Shown here one piece after another: positions 1 through 13,482 of a stretch of DNA of 64,000 bases; the stretch's first letter is position 1, and every line of letters begins with the position of its first letter. Below the pieces are notes generated by a model. The model ran no database searches, was not told where the DNA came from, and was given only the letters and a program-made list of their open reading frames with translations. Position numbers and translations under genes: made by a program. Origin of the DNA: Shewanella donghaensis (GTDB taxonomy: Bacteria > Pseudomonadota > Gammaproteobacteria > Enterobacterales > Shewanellaceae); NCBI RefSeq assembly GCF_007567505.1, contig NZ_CP041783.1:3162001-3226000 (forward strand), in the 5' to 3' direction.

Positions 1-1
1 A

Positions 2-178
2 TTATTTGATCACTATAACTGGATAACCCCTCTTACTTTCAGTCAGTTTGAACGGATAGGTATGAAGGTACACATTTATTACCATAAAAATCAATCAGAC
101 AGGAATAGCTGCCAGCGCTGTCAGCTACAACAGCAGAAATACATAGGTGATAAAATGGCTCAAAACAGTTTAAAATAA
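2..178 (+). CDS. Partial unidentified ORF at window edge (C-terminal 58 residues)
   Basis: An open frame runs from the window edge to a TAA stop at 176-178, just before the terminator shared with glmS. The visible part has a CxxC pair (CQRC, about residues 35-38), several Gln and His residues, and a TPLTFSQFE stretch. That stretch only loosely recalls the C-termini of IS3-type transposases. I do not recognise the protein. It could be a gene end, a mobile-element remnant or a chance frame. It converges on glmS. Confidence 0.25.
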   Translation, partial: LFDHYNWITPLTFSQFERIGMKVHIYYHKNQSDRNSCQRCQLQQQKYIGDKMAQNSLK

Positions 179-180
179 AA

Positions 181-214
181 AAAAGCGACAACTCAATGAG
201 TTAGTCGCTTTTTT
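181..214. terminator. Bidirectional rho-independent terminator downstream of glmS
   Basis: The arms GCGACAACTC and GAGTTAGTCGC (one bulged A) enclose a 3-base AAT loop. An A-run lies before the stem and a T-run after it, so it can work in both directions. It ends glmS on the minus strand and the edge ORF on the plus strand. The glmS 3' flank where Tn7-type elements insert, about 25 bp past the stop, falls inside this intact hairpin, so that site looks unoccupied. Confidence 0.85.
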
Positions 215-227
215 ATATTTATACCAA

Positions 228-2057
228 CTACTCTACGGTAACGGACTTAGCTAAGTTACGTGGTTGATCCACGTCTGTACCTTTAATTAGTGCCACATGG
301 TATGACAATAACTGTAATGGAATGGTGTAAATCAGCGGAGCCATAAACTCATCACAATGTGGTACAGGAATCACCTTCATAGTGTCGTCAGACTCAAACT
401 CGGCATCTTTATCAGCAAACACATACATTAACCCGCCACGAGCACGGACTTCTTCAACGTTTGATTTAAGCTTTTCAAGAAGTTCGTTGTTAGGTGCGAC
501 TACAATCACTGGCATATCAGCATCAATTAACGCTAATGGGCCATGTTTTAGCTCCCCAGAAGCATAAGCTTCAGCATGGATGTAAGAGATTTCTTTAAGC
601 TTTAGTGCGCCTTCCATTGCGATTGGGTATTGATCGCCGCGGCCTAGGAATAATGCATGGTGCTTGTCAGCAAAATCTTCTGCAAGTTCAGCAATGGCAT
701 CATCTAAGCTAAGAGCTTGCTCAACTTTAGCTGGCATAGATTGTAAGCTTTGTGTAATTTCTGCTTCCTTCACTTCGGTCATGCCATTATGACGACCTAT
801 GGCTGTAGTTAACATTAATAAACCAGCCAATTGCACGGTAAAGGCTTTAGTTGAAGCCACACCAATTTCAACACCGGCTTTCATCATGTAAGCCATATCA
901 GATTCACGTACTAATGATGAACCAGGTGCATTACAGATGGTTAAGGTGGCTTTATAGCCCATTTCTTTTGCTAGACGCATTGCCGCTAAGGTATCTGCAG
1001 TTTCACCTGATTGAGAGATGGTAACTAGCAAGCTGTTCGGAAACAGGTGCGACTTACGGTAGCGAAACTCTGATGCTATTTCGACATTACATGATACGCC
1101 AGCCCAGTCTTCTAACCAGTAACGCGCCGCCATACCCGCATGGTAACTGGTACCACAGGCAATGATTTGTACGTGTTTGATGTCTTTTAAGAACTCTGCG
1201 GCGTTGTCACCAAAAGCGGAATCCAATACTTTACCACCAGCAATACGACCTTCAAGAGTGTGTGCTATTGCCGTTGGTTGCTCATAAATTTCTTTAAGCA
1301 TGTAGTGACGATATTCACCTTTATCACCTGCGTCATGAGTCACTTCTGATTCTTTGATTTCACGCTCAACCGCATTACCATCAACATCAAAAATGTTGAC
1401 TTCACGGCGAGTCACTTCTGCTACATCACCTTCTTCTAAAAAGGCGAATGAACGGGTAACAGGTAATAAAGCAAGCTGATCTGAAGCGATAAAGTTTTCA
1501 CCTAAACCGTAACCCACAACTAACGGGCTACCACTACGGGCAACAACCATGCGAGAATTATCACGGCGATCGACAACTACAGTTCCGTAAGCACCTTCAA
1601 GTTGTTTAACAGCTGTTTGTACTGCGGCTACTAGGGTGTCATGTGTTTTCAACTCGTGATGAACAAGGTGACAAATCACTTCAGTATCTGTATCTGATGC
1701 AAAGGTATAGCCCAAGCCTTTTAGCATTTCGCGTAGTTTATTGTGGTTTTCAATAATACCGTTATGCACTACGGCAATATCGCCTTCTGATACATGTGGA
1801 TGAGCGTTACGCTCACTTGGCTCACCATGGGTAGCCCAGCGGGTGTGAGCAATACCAGTACCGCCAGCCAGTGGCGCTGCGGCTAACGCATCTGATAACT
1901 CTTGTACTTTACCTACACGGCGAGTACGGCCAAGTTCATCATTATTGATGATGGCAACACCTGCAGAGTCATAACCACGGTATTCAAGGCGCTTAAGGCC
2001 TTCGACTAGAATTTCAGCCACATCTCTTTGCGCTACTGCGCCAACGATTCCACACAT
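228..2057 (-). CDS. glmS: Glutamine--fructose-6-phosphate aminotransferase (isomerizing)
   Basis: This cytoplasmic enzyme makes glucosamine-6-phosphate from fructose-6-phosphate and glutamine, the first step to UDP-GlcNAc for peptidoglycan and LPS. The protein starts MCGIVGAV, giving the N-terminal nucleophile Cys2 of class II glutamine amidotransferases. Two SIS sugar-isomerase domains follow (GTSYHAG near residue 300, SQSGET near 350), and it ends in the conserved [13 protein letters not shown]. Its 609 residues equal the E. coli enzyme. It lies 39 bp downstream of a DeoR-type regulator and is probably co-transcribed with it. glmU, which acts later in the same pathway, is the next gene upstream. 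Confidence 0.98.
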   Translation of the reverse strand: MCGIVGAVAQRDVAEILVEGLKRLEYRGYDSAGVAIINNDELGRTRRVGKVQELSDALAAAPLAGGTGIAHTRWATHGEPSERNAHPHVSEGDIAVVHNGIIENHNKLREMLKGLGYTFASDTDTEVICHLVHHELKTHDTLVAAVQTAVKQLEGAYGTVVVDRRDNSRMVVARSGSPLVVGYGLGENFIASDQLALLPVTRSFAFLEEGDVAEVTRREVNIFDVDGNAVEREIKESEVTHDAGDKGEYRHYMLKEIYEQPTAIAHTLEGRIAGGKVLDSAFGDNAAEFLKDIKHVQIIACGTSYHAGMAARYWLEDWAGVSCNVEIASEFRYRKSHLFPNSLLVTISQSGETADTLAAMRLAKEMGYKATLTICNAPGSSLVRESDMAYMMKAGVEIGVASTKAFTVQLAGLLMLTTAIGRHNGMTEVKEAEITQSLQSMPAKVEQALSLDDAIAELAEDFADKHHALFLGRGDQYPIAMEGALKLKEISYIHAEAYASGELKHGPLALIDADMPVIVVAPNNELLEKLKSNVEEVRARGGLMYVFADKDAEFESDDTMKVIPVPHCDEFMAPLIYTIPLQLLSYHVALIKGTDVDQPRNLAKSVTVE

Positions 2058-2096
2058 AATTTATGTCCAATTATTTAATTTAGTAAAAATGAAAAA

Positions 2097-2867
2097 CTAT
2101 TCTTTGTGAGGAGCCAAAATGACTCTCACACCATATTCTGTAATTGTGGCCACCGTCTCTGCTGGTAGCTTGTCATCAGTGACTAATACGCTGATATTGC
2201 TCCAAGGTAATTCTAGATTGGGGATTCGGCGGCCAAACTTGTCCGATTCAAGCATCACAATGACGTCTCTTGAGACCTCTGCCATCACTTTGCTTAAGCC
2301 AGTTAATTCGTTAAAGGTGGTGGTGCCTCTCGCTAAATCAATACCATCAGCGCCAATAAACAGCTGGTCGAAGTTATATGAGCGTAGTACCTGTTCAGCA
2401 ATTTGACCTTGAAACGACTCAGAATGCGGATCCCAAGTACCACCGGTCATCAATAATGTTGGCTCATTTTCTAACTCATGAATGGCATTCGCCAGTTGCA
2501 ATGAATTCGTCATCACTAGCAAGCCACGCTTATGATTGAGTTGTTGAATTAACCCTGAGGTGGTACTGCCGCTATCAATGATAATGCGGTTGTGATCGGT
2601 AATTAATTCAGCGGCGGCTTTGGCTATTGAAAGCTTATTAGGGGCTATTTTGCTGCTAAATGCCTGAGTGACTTCATCAGGTATGGCAACTGCGCCACCA
2701 TAGCGGCGTAATAATAGTCCGGTTTTCTCTAAGGTGGCTAAGTCTTTACGAATGGTGACTTCAGAAGTTTCGAACCGTAAGGATAACTCATCAACACTTA
2801 CTTCACCTTGGCTATTCAATAGGCTAATTATACTGTGTCTACGTTGTTGAGTATTACGTTTGTTCAT
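2097..2867 (-). CDS. DeoR-family transcriptional regulator next to glmS
   Basis: This is a 256-residue DeoR/GlpR-type repressor. The N-terminal winged helix (about residues 20-60) carries the family signature VSVDELSLRFETSEVTIRKD. The C-terminal DeoRC sugar-phosphate sensor domain follows, with an IDSGSTT motif near residue 97 and FIGADGID near 170. Position directly upstream of glmS suggests it senses an amino-sugar phosphate and controls glmS and itself; that role is inferred. A cluster of TTTCG/CGAAA half-sites lies immediately upstream of its start (2881-2922). Confidence 0.9.
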   Translation of the reverse strand: MNKRNTQQRRHSIISLLNSQGEVSVDELSLRFETSEVTIRKDLATLEKTGLLLRRYGGAVAIPDEVTQAFSSKIAPNKLSIAKAAAELITDHNRIIIDSGSTTSGLIQQLNHKRGLLVMTNSLQLANAIHELENEPTLLMTGGTWDPHSESFQGQIAEQVLRSYNFDQLFIGADGIDLARGTTTFNELTGLSKVMAEVSRDVIVMLESDKFGRRIPNLELPWSNISVLVTDDKLPAETVATITEYGVRVILAPHKE

Positions 2868-2880
2868 AAATTCTTATTTA

Positions 2881-2922
2881 TAAGTTTCGGTTCGAAAGAT
2901 AATTATAAGCTTTCGAAACTTA
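2881..2922. promoter_or_regulatory. Candidate operator of the DeoR-family regulator
   Basis: TAAGTTTCG (2881-2889) is matched by CGAAACTTA (2914-2922). Inside them TTCGAAAG (2891-2898) mirrors CTTTCGAA (2910-2917). Such nested TTTCG/CGAAA repeats are typical of DeoR-family operators. The array sits 14 bp upstream of the regulator's ATG, which fits autoregulation of the regulator-glmS unit. The assignment rests on repeat structure and position only. Confidence 0.5.
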
Positions 2923-2976
2923 TTTGCCAAATACTAATCAACAGTTTATTTAATTTTTATGTCGCAGATACAAAAA

Positions 2977-3000
2977 CGGCTTACTCGTTAAAGTAAGCCG
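2977..3000 (-). terminator. Rho-independent terminator of glmU
   Basis: CGGCTTAC and GTAAGCCG form a perfect 8-bp stem with an 8-base loop. On the minus strand the stem is followed by a T-run (TTTTTG). It lies 21 bp beyond the glmU stop and separates glmU from the regulator-glmS unit. Confidence 0.85.
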
Positions 3001-3021
3001 CTTGGGTGGTGTTAGTTTATA

Positions 3022-4386
3022 CTATTTAGCGATTTTAACCGGTCTTTTCCAACCTGCTATATGACGCTGTTTGACCCGGGTGATAACTAATTCATCAGCA
3101 GCGACATCTTTAGCTATGGTAGAACCGGCACCCAAAGTAGCATTTTTGCCAATGGTCACGGGCGCAATTAGCTGAGTATCGCTACCCACAAAGACACCGT
3201 CTTCAATGGTGGTTAAGAATTTATTAACCCCATCATAGTTGCAGGTAATCGTGCCAGCGCCAATATTCACGCCAGCGCCAATTTGGGCATCCCCTAAATA
3301 GCTTAAGTGACCCGCTTTAGAGCCTTCGCCTAATACCGCCTTTTTCATTTCGACAAAGTTACCAACATGGGCATTATCTTTAAGTACTGCACCAGTTCGT
3401 AAACGAGCAAATGGTCCCGCACTGGCTGCAACACCCAATTTTGCCCCTTCAACGATTGAGTAAGGCTTAATTTCAGCGTTATCAGCAATAATGCAGTCAG
3501 TTAATATCGCGCCAGCGCCAATGGTGACATTGTTACCCAAAGTCACTTTGCCATTAAAGATAACATTAACGTCAATCATCACATCCATACCCACAATCAC
3601 ATCACCACGAATATCGATACGACTAGGGTCACGCAAGTTTGCACCAGCTAGCATTAACACTTCAGCTTCACGGGCTTGATAAGCACGTTCTAATTGCGCT
3701 AACTGAACTCGGTTATTAGCCCCTTCAACTTCAACGGCTGATTGCGGCTGTGCGGTATCAATTGCTACCCCATCTTTATGGGCCATAGCAATAATATCTG
3801 TTAGGTAATACTCACCTTGGGCATTACTGTTAGAAAGACGGCTAAGCCATGCTTTTAACTGTTTGCCAGGTACTGCCATAATGCCGGTATTCACTTCATT
3901 AATGAGCAGCTCTTCTGCATTAGCATCTTTTTGCTCGATAATACCAACAACCTTGCCATCCTCACGGACTATACGGCCATAACCTGTTGGATTTTCCAAG
4001 TTAACGGTTAATATCGCTAAACCATTTTCAGGGCGAGCAGCAAGTAAACTTTCTAAAGTTGATTGCTGAATTAACGGCACATCACCATATAAAATAAGTA
4101 CGGTGTCATCATCGTTAATATTTGGATTAGCTTGCGCGACTGCGTGGCCTGTACCCAATTGCTCAGCTTGCAATACCCAGTTAACAGCTTGCTCACCTAA
4201 AGAGGCTTGCAGCTTGTCTGCGCCATAGCCATAAACCAATTGAATAGCCTTTGAGCCTAATGAGTTTGCTGTATCAATAACATGTTGCACCATGGTTTTG
4301 TGGGCAATAGGGTGCAGTACCTTTGGCAAGTCTGAACGCATCCGTGTTCCTTTACCAGCAGCTAAAATAACAACATTTAATGACAT
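3022..4386 (-). CDS. glmU: Bifunctional N-acetylglucosamine-1-phosphate uridyltransferase / glucosamine-1-phosphate acetyltransferase
   Basis: GlmU acetylates glucosamine-1-phosphate and then transfers UMP to give UDP-GlcNAc. The N-terminal nucleotidyltransferase domain begins with the signature LAAGKGTRM followed by the DLPKVLH motif. The C-terminal half is a left-handed beta-helix of hexapeptide repeats with the acetyltransferase active-site region ([22 protein letters not shown]). I chose the ATG at 4386 (MSLNVVIL), giving 454 residues as in relatives; an upstream in-frame start would add six residues. It sits between the atp operon and the glmS unit. Confidence 0.97.
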   Translation of the reverse strand: MSLNVVILAAGKGTRMRSDLPKVLHPIAHKTMVQHVIDTANSLGSKAIQLVYGYGADKLQASLGEQAVNWVLQAEQLGTGHAVAQANPNINDDDTVLILYGDVPLIQQSTLESLLAARPENGLAILTVNLENPTGYGRIVREDGKVVGIIEQKDANAEELLINEVNTGIMAVPGKQLKAWLSRLSNSNAQGEYYLTDIIAMAHKDGVAIDTAQPQSAVEVEGANNRVQLAQLERAYQAREAEVLMLAGANLRDPSRIDIRGDVIVGMDVMIDVNVIFNGKVTLGNNVTIGAGAILTDCIIADNAEIKPYSIVEGAKLGVAASAGPFARLRTGAVLKDNAHVGNFVEMKKAVLGEGSKAGHLSYLGDAQIGAGVNIGAGTITCNYDGVNKFLTTIEDGVFVGSDTQLIAPVTIGKNATLGAGSTIAKDVAADELVITRVKQRHIAGWKRPVKIAK

Positions 4387-4540
4387 CAGGATTCCTTTAT
4401 ACAACTATTCAATTTATTGGGCTGATTTTAACCTAGTTTATTGATGACAGGAAATCAGCCTGTGAATTATGACACTAAGCATCACAAAGTAAGGTTTAAA
4501 AATGCCAGTAATAATGCGTTTTATTCAAATTTTAGAGACA

Positions 4541-4567
4541 AAAAAGGCGACCCGAGGGTCGCCTTTT
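4541..4567 (-). terminator. Terminator of the atp operon
   Basis: The stem AAAAGGCGACCC / GGGTCGCCTTTT has a 3-base loop. It carries A/T tails on both sides and lies 15 bp past the atpC stop. It marks the end of the atpIBEFHAGDC transcript. Confidence 0.88.
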
Positions 4568-4581
4568 CAAAACAATAACCT

Positions 4582-5010
4582 TTATCTGGCAAGGTTCTTT
4601 TTGATGGTTTCAACAACACGAAGTTGAGCTAAAGATTTAGCTAATTCAATTGTTGCAGCTTCATAATCAAAGTCAGCACCGGCGTTAGCGATATTCGCTT
4701 CAGCATGTTGCTTAGCTTCAAGTGCAGCTTGCTCATCAATATCATCGGCACGCATTGCGACGTCAGCAAGTACAGAGATTGAAGTAGGTTGTACTTCCAG
4801 GATTCCACCTGAAAGATACATCACTTCTTCGCTGCCATCTTGCTTGATCATGCGCGCCATGCCAGGTTTGATTCTAGTAAGTAATGGAGCATGGTTAGGC
4901 ATAATACCTAACTCACCCTCGGTGCCACTCACTTCTAAGAAGCTAATTGCACCGCTAAACATGCTGTTTTCAGCACTTACTATATCAAGTTGGACTGTCA
5001 TGGCCGCCAT
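4582..5010 (-). CDS. atpC: F1Fo ATP synthase subunit epsilon
   Basis: The epsilon subunit joins gamma to the c-ring and restrains ATP hydrolysis. The N-terminal beta-sandwich is recognisable ([14 protein letters not shown] near residue 31; a [11 protein letters not shown] segment near 65). A C-terminal helical hairpin ends in IKKNLAR. I chose the ATG at 5010 ([11 protein letters not shown]) because AGGAG lies six bases upstream; a TTG one codon earlier is also possible. It is the last gene of the operon, followed by a strong terminator. Confidence 0.96.
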   Translation of the reverse strand: MAAMTVQLDIVSAENSMFSGAISFLEVSGTEGELGIMPNHAPLLTRIKPGMARMIKQDGSEEVMYLSGGILEVQPTSISVLADVAMRADDIDEQAALEAKQHAEANIANAGADFDYEAATIELAKSLAQLRVVETIKKNLAR

Positions 5011-5043
5011 CAAGTTCTCCTAAAATACTAAGCTAATGCTCAG

Positions 5044-7330
<2,287 letters not shown>

Positions 7331-7379
7331 CTTTACTCTCCAATTCTGGACCGGAGGTGTCTTACGACACCTCTATTCA

Positions 7380-8921
7380 TTACCAGGTTTGGGTTTCAAT
7401 GAACTTGTCCATGCCAGCTTTTAATTGACTTTCAATGTCTGCATTGTAGTTGCCAGTAGCATTGATAGTTTTAACAAGCTCAGCATGTTCGCTGTTCATA
7501 TATGAAAGCAAAGCGGCTTCAAAGCTACCGATTTTACTTAATTCTACAGCCTTCAAATAGCCTTTTTCAGCTGAGAAGATTGAGATAGCTTGATCAGCAA
7601 CGCTCATAGGAGCGTATTGCTTTTGCTTCATAAGTTCGGTAACACGCTCACCATGCTCAAGTTGAGCACGAGTTGCATCATCTAAATCAGATGCAAACTG
7701 TGAGAACGCTGCAAGCTCTCGATACTGTGCAAGTGCGGTACGAATACCACCTGACAGTTTCTTGATGATTTTAGTCTGAGCCGCACCACCAACACGAGAA
7801 ACTGAAATACCAGGGTTAACAGCAGGACGTAGTCCTGAGTTAAACAAGTCAGTTTCAAGGAAGATTTGACCATCTGTAATCGAAATTACGTTGGTCGGTA
7901 CGAATGCAGATACATCACCCGCTTGGGTTTCAATAATAGGTAGCGCAGTTAAAGAACCTGTCTTACCTTTTACTTCACCGTTAGTGAATTTTTCTACATA
8001 TGTTTCGTTTACACGTGAAGCACGTTCTAATAAACGAGAATGTAGATAGAATACATCACCTGGGTATGCTTCACGTCCTGGTGGACGCTTCAATAGTAAT
8101 GAAATCTGACGGTAAGCAACTGCTTGCTTAGACAGATCATCAAATACGATTAAAGAATCTTCACCGCGGTCACGGAAGTATTCACCCATAGAACAACCAG
8201 AGTAAGGTGCTAAGTATTGTAATGCTGCAGCTTCAGAAGCTGTTGCAACTACAACAATAGTGTTAGCTAATGCACCGTGCTCTTCAAGCTTGCGTACTAC
8301 GTTAGCAATTGTAGAAGCCTTTTGGCCTACTGCTACGTATACACATTTAATGCCTGAATCTTTCTGGTTGATAATAGCATCGATGGCCAAAGCTGTTTTA
8401 CCAGTTTGACGGTCACCAATAACTAGTTCACGTTGTCCACGACCGATTGGGATCATGGCATCAACGGCTTTATAACCAGTTTGAATAGGTTGATCTACTG
8501 ACTGACGTTCAATAACACCTGGAGCAATTACTTCAACAGGAGAGAAACCATCGTTTTCGATAGGTCCTTTTCCGTCAATTGGCTCACCAAGAGTGTTAAC
8601 AACGCGGCCTAATAAACCACGACCAACTGGTACTTCAAGAATACGACCAGTTGTCTTAACTTTTGCGCCTTCAGCTAAATTAGCATAAGGGCCCATTACT
8701 ACGGCACCGACAGAATCACGTTCTAAGTTCAACGCGATTGCAAAACGGCCACCAGGCAATTCGATCATTTCACCTTGCATTACATCTGCAAGGCCGTGAA
8801 TACGAATGATGCCGTCACTTACTGCAACGATTGTACCTTCGTTGCGAGCTTCACTGACGACGTCGAACTGCTCGATCCGCTGCTTAATCAGATCGCTGAT
8901 TTCAGTGGAATTCAGTTGCAT
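7380..8921 (-). CDS. atpA: F1Fo ATP synthase subunit alpha
   Basis: Non-catalytic nucleotide-binding subunit of F1. The P-loop GDRQTGKT is near residue 169, and the alpha/beta signature [13 protein letters not shown] is near 363. I take the ATG at 8921 ([16 protein letters not shown]), preceded at seven bases by GGGAG. This gives 513 residues, the same as E. coli. A TTG two codons upstream is less likely. It follows atpH by 14 bp. Confidence 0.98.
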   Translation of the reverse strand: MQLNSTEISDLIKQRIEQFDVVSEARNEGTIVAVSDGIIRIHGLADVMQGEMIELPGGRFAIALNLERDSVGAVVMGPYANLAEGAKVKTTGRILEVPVGRGLLGRVVNTLGEPIDGKGPIENDGFSPVEVIAPGVIERQSVDQPIQTGYKAVDAMIPIGRGQRELVIGDRQTGKTALAIDAIINQKDSGIKCVYVAVGQKASTIANVVRKLEEHGALANTIVVVATASEAAALQYLAPYSGCSMGEYFRDRGEDSLIVFDDLSKQAVAYRQISLLLKRPPGREAYPGDVFYLHSRLLERASRVNETYVEKFTNGEVKGKTGSLTALPIIETQAGDVSAFVPTNVISITDGQIFLETDLFNSGLRPAVNPGISVSRVGGAAQTKIIKKLSGGIRTALAQYRELAAFSQFASDLDDATRAQLEHGERVTELMKQKQYAPMSVADQAISIFSAEKGYLKAVELSKIGSFEAALLSYMNSEHAELVKTINATGNYNADIESQLKAGMDKFIETQTW

Positions 8922-8935
8922 GCTCAAACTCCCAA

Positions 8936-9469
8936 TTACGATTGTAGCTTATCAGACAAACGCGATAGATTACCGCTTACCGAGCCATCAATGACCAAGT
9001 CGCCTGATTTAATAATTACACCACCAATAAGTGATGCATCTACGCTACAATTCAGCTTTACTTTGCGTGCGAGACGTTTCTCGAGAGAAACACTAATTTG
9101 CGTTTGTTGCTCAGAGCTTAGCTCAGTAGCTGAAACAACTGTTGCTTCAACTTCTTTTGCCCACTCATTGCGATACTCTGCAAAAAGTAGAGATACTGAA
9201 GGTAGTATCTCTAAACGACCGTTTTCGGCCATAACCTTTATCAGGTTTTGACCTTGCGCATTAACTTGATCACCACATATTTCTATGAATAATGATGCCA
9301 GTTTTGCACTAGCCAATGAACCACCTAGCAACGGCTTTATTGATTCGTTTTCACTTACCAATGCCGCGAAGTTAAGCATTTCTGCCCAAGCTTCAATTGC
9401 TTTATGTTCAACAGCAAAATCAAAAGCTGCCTTTGCATAAGGACGAGCAATGGTGCTTATTTCAGCCAT
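8936..9469 (-). CDS. atpH: F1Fo ATP synthase subunit delta
   Basis: Delta sits on top of F1 and ties it to the b-subunit stator. The N-terminal helical bundle starts [19 protein letters not shown]. The C-terminal family signature is present as [21 protein letters not shown] near residue 145. The length of 177 residues is usual for the family. Its position between atpF and atpA is standard. Confidence 0.96.
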   Translation of the reverse strand: MAEISTIARPYAKAAFDFAVEHKAIEAWAEMLNFAALVSENESIKPLLGGSLASAKLASLFIEICGDQVNAQGQNLIKVMAENGRLEILPSVSLLFAEYRNEWAKEVEATVVSATELSSEQQTQISVSLEKRLARKVKLNCSVDASLIGGVIIKSGDLVIDGSVSGNLSRLSDKLQS

Positions 9470-9485
9470 AACTCCGCTTCCCTAA

Positions 9486-9956
9486 TTAAATTTCAGCAAC
9501 AAGTTTATTAACTATGTCACTGTGAGCTTCTGGGTCAATCGAACGTTGAAGAATTTTCTCTGCACCAGTTATGGCAAGAGCAGCAACTTGCTTACGCAAG
9601 TCATCTTTAACGCGATTACGTTCGTTTTCAATTTCAGCTTGACCTTGAGCAATGATTTTCGCACGCTCTGTATCAGCTTCCATTTTTGCTTCTTCAACTA
9701 TTTGAGCTTTGCGCTTATTAGCTTGCTCAATAATTTCATTAGCAGTCGCCTTCGCTTCTTTTAGTTGCTCATTTGCTTTCGCTTGAGCCAACTCTAGATC
9801 TTTTGCAGCACGTCCTGCATCAGCTAGTCCATCGGCAATTTTCTTCTGGCGTTCTTCGATAGCGTTCATCAATGGCGGCCATACAAACTTCATGCAAAAC
9901 CACACGAAGAGAGCAAAAGAAATCGCTTGGCCTAGCAGGGTAGCGTTAATACTCAT
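9486..9956 (-). CDS. atpF: F1Fo ATP synthase subunit b
   Basis: A peripheral-stalk subunit with one N-terminal membrane helix (about residues 5-25, [20 protein letters not shown]). A long charged Ala/Glu/Lys-rich coiled coil reaches up to delta. Its 156 residues equal the E. coli subunit. It follows atpE by 28 bp. Confidence 0.96.
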   Translation of the reverse strand: MSINATLLGQAISFALFVWFCMKFVWPPLMNAIEERQKKIADGLADAGRAAKDLELAQAKANEQLKEAKATANEIIEQANKRKAQIVEEAKMEADTERAKIIAQGQAEIENERNRVKDDLRKQVAALAITGAEKILQRSIDPEAHSDIVNKLVAEI

Positions 9957-9984
9957 AACGACAACTCCTTACTAAGAGGGACGA

Positions 9985-10266
<282 letters not shown>

Positions 10267-10281
10267 CTAATTTTAAATAAA

Positions 10282-11115
<834 letters not shown>

Positions 11116-11499
11116 TTAATTTTGCTTGAAGTATAAAGGGGCCGTCCAAGGTATTAATAATGCCAACAAATAACTGCTGAATAACGGCATAAATGGCGTT
11201 TTCAGTAGTCCAAATGCACAAGCGAATAACACAATGGTTAGCAGCAACTTTACCGCTTCCCCCAAGAAAAACGACCAAACGACTTTTCCTGATGCTTTAG
11301 CTCCCGCATGAGAGAAAGCTAGGGTTGCGAATACAAAATTAGGGAGTACAGCAATAAGACCTCCTACCAAAGCAGAAAATCCATACTGAGCTCCCCAAAA
11401 AGCGAAAAAGAAAATTGAAGTTCCCCCAGCTATCGCCGCCTGCAGTAAAACTATTCTATAGGCTGACCATCGGCCACGACGCGCTAAAACCTTACTCAA
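11116..11499 (-). CDS. atpI: ATP synthase accessory protein I
   Basis: A small membrane protein encoded at the head of atp operons and thought to help c-ring assembly. The 127 residues contain four hydrophobic segments (from about residues 15, 38, 75 and 102). The start is a TTG at 11497-11499 (MSKVLARRGRW) with GGAG upstream. The weak start codon fits the low amount of AtpI needed relative to the structural subunits. It is the first gene of the operon. Confidence 0.9.
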   Translation of the reverse strand: MSKVLARRGRWSAYRIVLLQAAIAGGTSIFFFAFWGAQYGFSALVGGLIAVLPNFVFATLAFSHAGAKASGKVVWSFFLGEAVKLLLTIVLFACAFGLLKTPFMPLFSSYLLALLIPWTAPLYFKQN

Positions 11500-11585
11500 T
11501 TTTTTATCTCCGCATTGACACTTTACTTTTACCTAATATATTAATCTGTTCATTAATAAATCAGCTGGTAAAAAAAAGCATGCAA

Positions 11586-11613
11586 AGTATACCTTTTCAC
11601 ACCTTGTTTGCAA
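11586..11613 (-). promoter_or_regulatory. Candidate sigma-70 promoter of the atp operon
   Basis: Read on the minus strand, TTGCAA (11608-11613) and TATACT (11586-11591) are separated by 16 bases. They lie 87 bases upstream of the atpI TTG, which would give a leader of about 80 nt. The prediction rests on motif match and position. The rest of the 225-bp gap between atpI and parB holds a long imperfect inverted repeat at 11641-11685. Confidence 0.5.
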
Positions 11614-11724
11614 CTTTGAGAGGAGGTAAACAGTGATATAAGGCGATAATTAACGTTAAATTATTTAAAAGTTAAAATTACGCCTTGTTACTAAGTTACC
11701 TTTGAAATGAGTTTGTTGAGGAAA

Positions 11725-12621
11725 TTAATGTATTTTACTTAGAATTCCATCTAATTCAGCAAGATCTTGATAGTTTATTACAATCTTACCTTTACCTTTA
11801 GCACCATGATTAATAGCAACTTTAGCCCCTAACTTTTCAATTAGCTGTTGTTCTAAACGACTAACATCATGATCTTTATATTGTTTTTCAGGCTCTTTAA
11901 CTGGATTTAATGCTTTATTTACTAATCGTTCCGTTTCACGAACTGTCATTTCTTTAGAAGCTACTAATCTAGCCAAATTAGTTTGCTCTTCACCCTCAAT
12001 TGCAAGCAAGGCTCTGGCATGACCCATGTCGATATCACCATTCTCTAATAAACGTTTAACAGGTTCATTTAAACTATTTAATCGTAATAAGTTAGACACA
12101 GATGCTCTAGATTTTCCGACTGCATCTGCGGTTTGCTGGTGAGTTAATTCAAATTCTTCCAATAAACGTTGTAATGCAATGGCTTCTTCCATGGCATTTA
12201 AGTCTTCACGCTGAATATTCTCAATCAATGCAATGGCGACAGCGGCTTCATCTGGTACTTGCTTAACAATACAAGGGACTTTGTCTAATTGCGCTATTTG
12301 AGAAGCTCTCCAACGACGCTCACCGGCAATAATCTCATACTTAACATCATCAACCTTACGAACAACGATTGGCTGAATAACGCCTTGTGAACGAATTGAT
12401 TCAGCTAGCTCATCGAGTGCTTCAGGTGACATATCTTTACGTGGTTGGTATTTGCCAGACTGCAGTAAATCTAAATCAAGCATCAATAAGCCATCTTCAG
12501 CTGTTTGCTTTGGTGTTACTTCAGTTTCTGCTTGTGTAAGTTCAGCCTTGCGACTCGCTGCACTGCTGTTACTTAATAATGCATCCAAGCCTTTACCTAA
12601 ACCGCGTTTCTTTAACGTCAT
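11725..12621 (-). CDS. parB: Chromosome-partitioning protein ParB (CTPase, parS-binding)
   Basis: ParB loads on parS sites near the origin and spreads as a CTP-dependent clamp. The N-terminus (KKRGLGKGLDALL) is the ParA-contacting tail. The central domain holds the CTP-binding segments (IQPIVVRK; the GERRWRAS box near residue 100), then ENIQREDLN and a helix-turn-helix (QQTADAVGKSRASVSNLLRL, near 160). The C-terminal dimerisation segment follows. It is co-directional with parA, 22 bp downstream. Matching parS palindromes occur at 37777, 39086 and 42139. Confidence 0.97.
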   Translation of the reverse strand: MTLKKRGLGKGLDALLSNSSAASRKAELTQAETEVTPKQTAEDGLLMLDLDLLQSGKYQPRKDMSPEALDELAESIRSQGVIQPIVVRKVDDVKYEIIAGERRWRASQIAQLDKVPCIVKQVPDEAAVAIALIENIQREDLNAMEEAIALQRLLEEFELTHQQTADAVGKSRASVSNLLRLNSLNEPVKRLLENGDIDMGHARALLAIEGEEQTNLARLVASKEMTVRETERLVNKALNPVKEPEKQYKDHDVSRLEQQLIEKLGAKVAINHGAKGKGKIVINYQDLAELDGILSKIH

Positions 12622-12643
12622 TTTATTCCCTTACACTTAAAAC

Positions 12644-13426
12644 TTACTTAGATTCTGTTTGCTGCTCTGCACGGCGAATTATTTCACCGGCAAGGGCTAA
12701 ATAGGCTTTGGCACCCGCACTTGATTTATCGTAATACATGGCTGGAGCACCAAAACTTGGTGCTTCCGCGAGACGGATATTTCTTGGAATAACCGTACGG
12801 TAAACTTTTTCACCAAAATGCTGTTTTAATTGATCTGACACATCATTTGATAATCGATTTCTTGGATCGTACATAGTGCGTAAGATCCCTTCGATACTTA
12901 GCGTAGGGTTAACCATCGCACCTAGCTTGGTAATGGTATCAATTAACGCTGTCAGTCCTTCCAATGCGTAATACTCACATTGCATTGGTACTAACACCGA
13001 ATCTGCTGCTGACATGGCGTTAACCGTCAACATATTTAATGATGGTGGACAATCAATGAAAATATAATCGTAATCATCTTTCACTGCGGCAATGGCATTT
13101 TTAAGGCGAATTTCTCGCGCATAAAATTCCATAAGTTTGATTTCTGCGGCAGTAACGTCACCATTACCAGCGATTAGATCATATTTACCAGTGGTATCTC
13201 TTATGACAATTTCTTCAAAAGGTTTTTCATCAACCAATAATTCATATGCGGTATTTTCAACTTCATATTTATCGACACCACTACCCATGGTGGCATTACC
13301 TTGTGGATCAAGATCGATTAACAACACTTTGCGCTTAGTTGCTGCAAGTGATGCTGCTAAATTTACACAAGTTGTTGTTTTTCCTACGCCGCCTTTTTGA
13401 TTGGCAACGGCAATTACTTTACCCAC
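12644..13426 (-). CDS. parA: Chromosome-partitioning ATPase ParA (Soj)
   Basis: A Walker-type ATPase that forms a nucleoid-bound gradient used by ParB-parS to separate origins. The deviant Walker A motif KGGVGKTT is at residues 10-17, DLDPQGNAT near 38, and the Walker B segment YDYIFIDCPPSL near 110. The start codon is GTG (13424-13426). It forms the usual parA-parB pair downstream of rsmG. Confidence 0.97.
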   Translation of the reverse strand: MGKVIAVANQKGGVGKTTTCVNLAASLAATKRKVLLIDLDPQGNATMGSGVDKYEVENTAYELLVDEKPFEEIVIRDTTGKYDLIAGNGDVTAAEIKLMEFYAREIRLKNAIAAVKDDYDYIFIDCPPSLNMLTVNAMSAADSVLVPMQCEYYALEGLTALIDTITKLGAMVNPTLSIEGILRTMYDPRNRLSNDVSDQLKQHFGEKVYRTVIPRNIRLAEAPSFGAPAMYYDKSSAGAKAYLALAGEIIRRAEQQTESK

Positions 13427-13482
13427 AAGTTCACCCTAATAACTGTTTTACGATGTCCGATAATATTTATTAATCGCAATGG

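Noticed and set aside
203..228. Possible Tn7 insertion downstream of glmS
   Set aside because: The expected insertion position lies in an intact terminator, with no Tn7 end sequences visible.
8775..9251. 158-residue plus-strand frame across atpA and atpH
   Set aside because: It is a shadow of two well-supported genes, with no ribosome site or family features.
11515..11542. Plus-strand TTGACA-16-TATATT promoter-like sequence upstream of atpI
   Set aside because: It would drive antisense RNA toward parB with no recognisable product. In AT-rich DNA such matches are common.
11641..11685. Long imperfect inverted repeat (AGGCG...CGCCT) after parB
   Set aside because: Pairing has several mismatches and no T-run follows on the minus strand, so I could not support it as a terminator.
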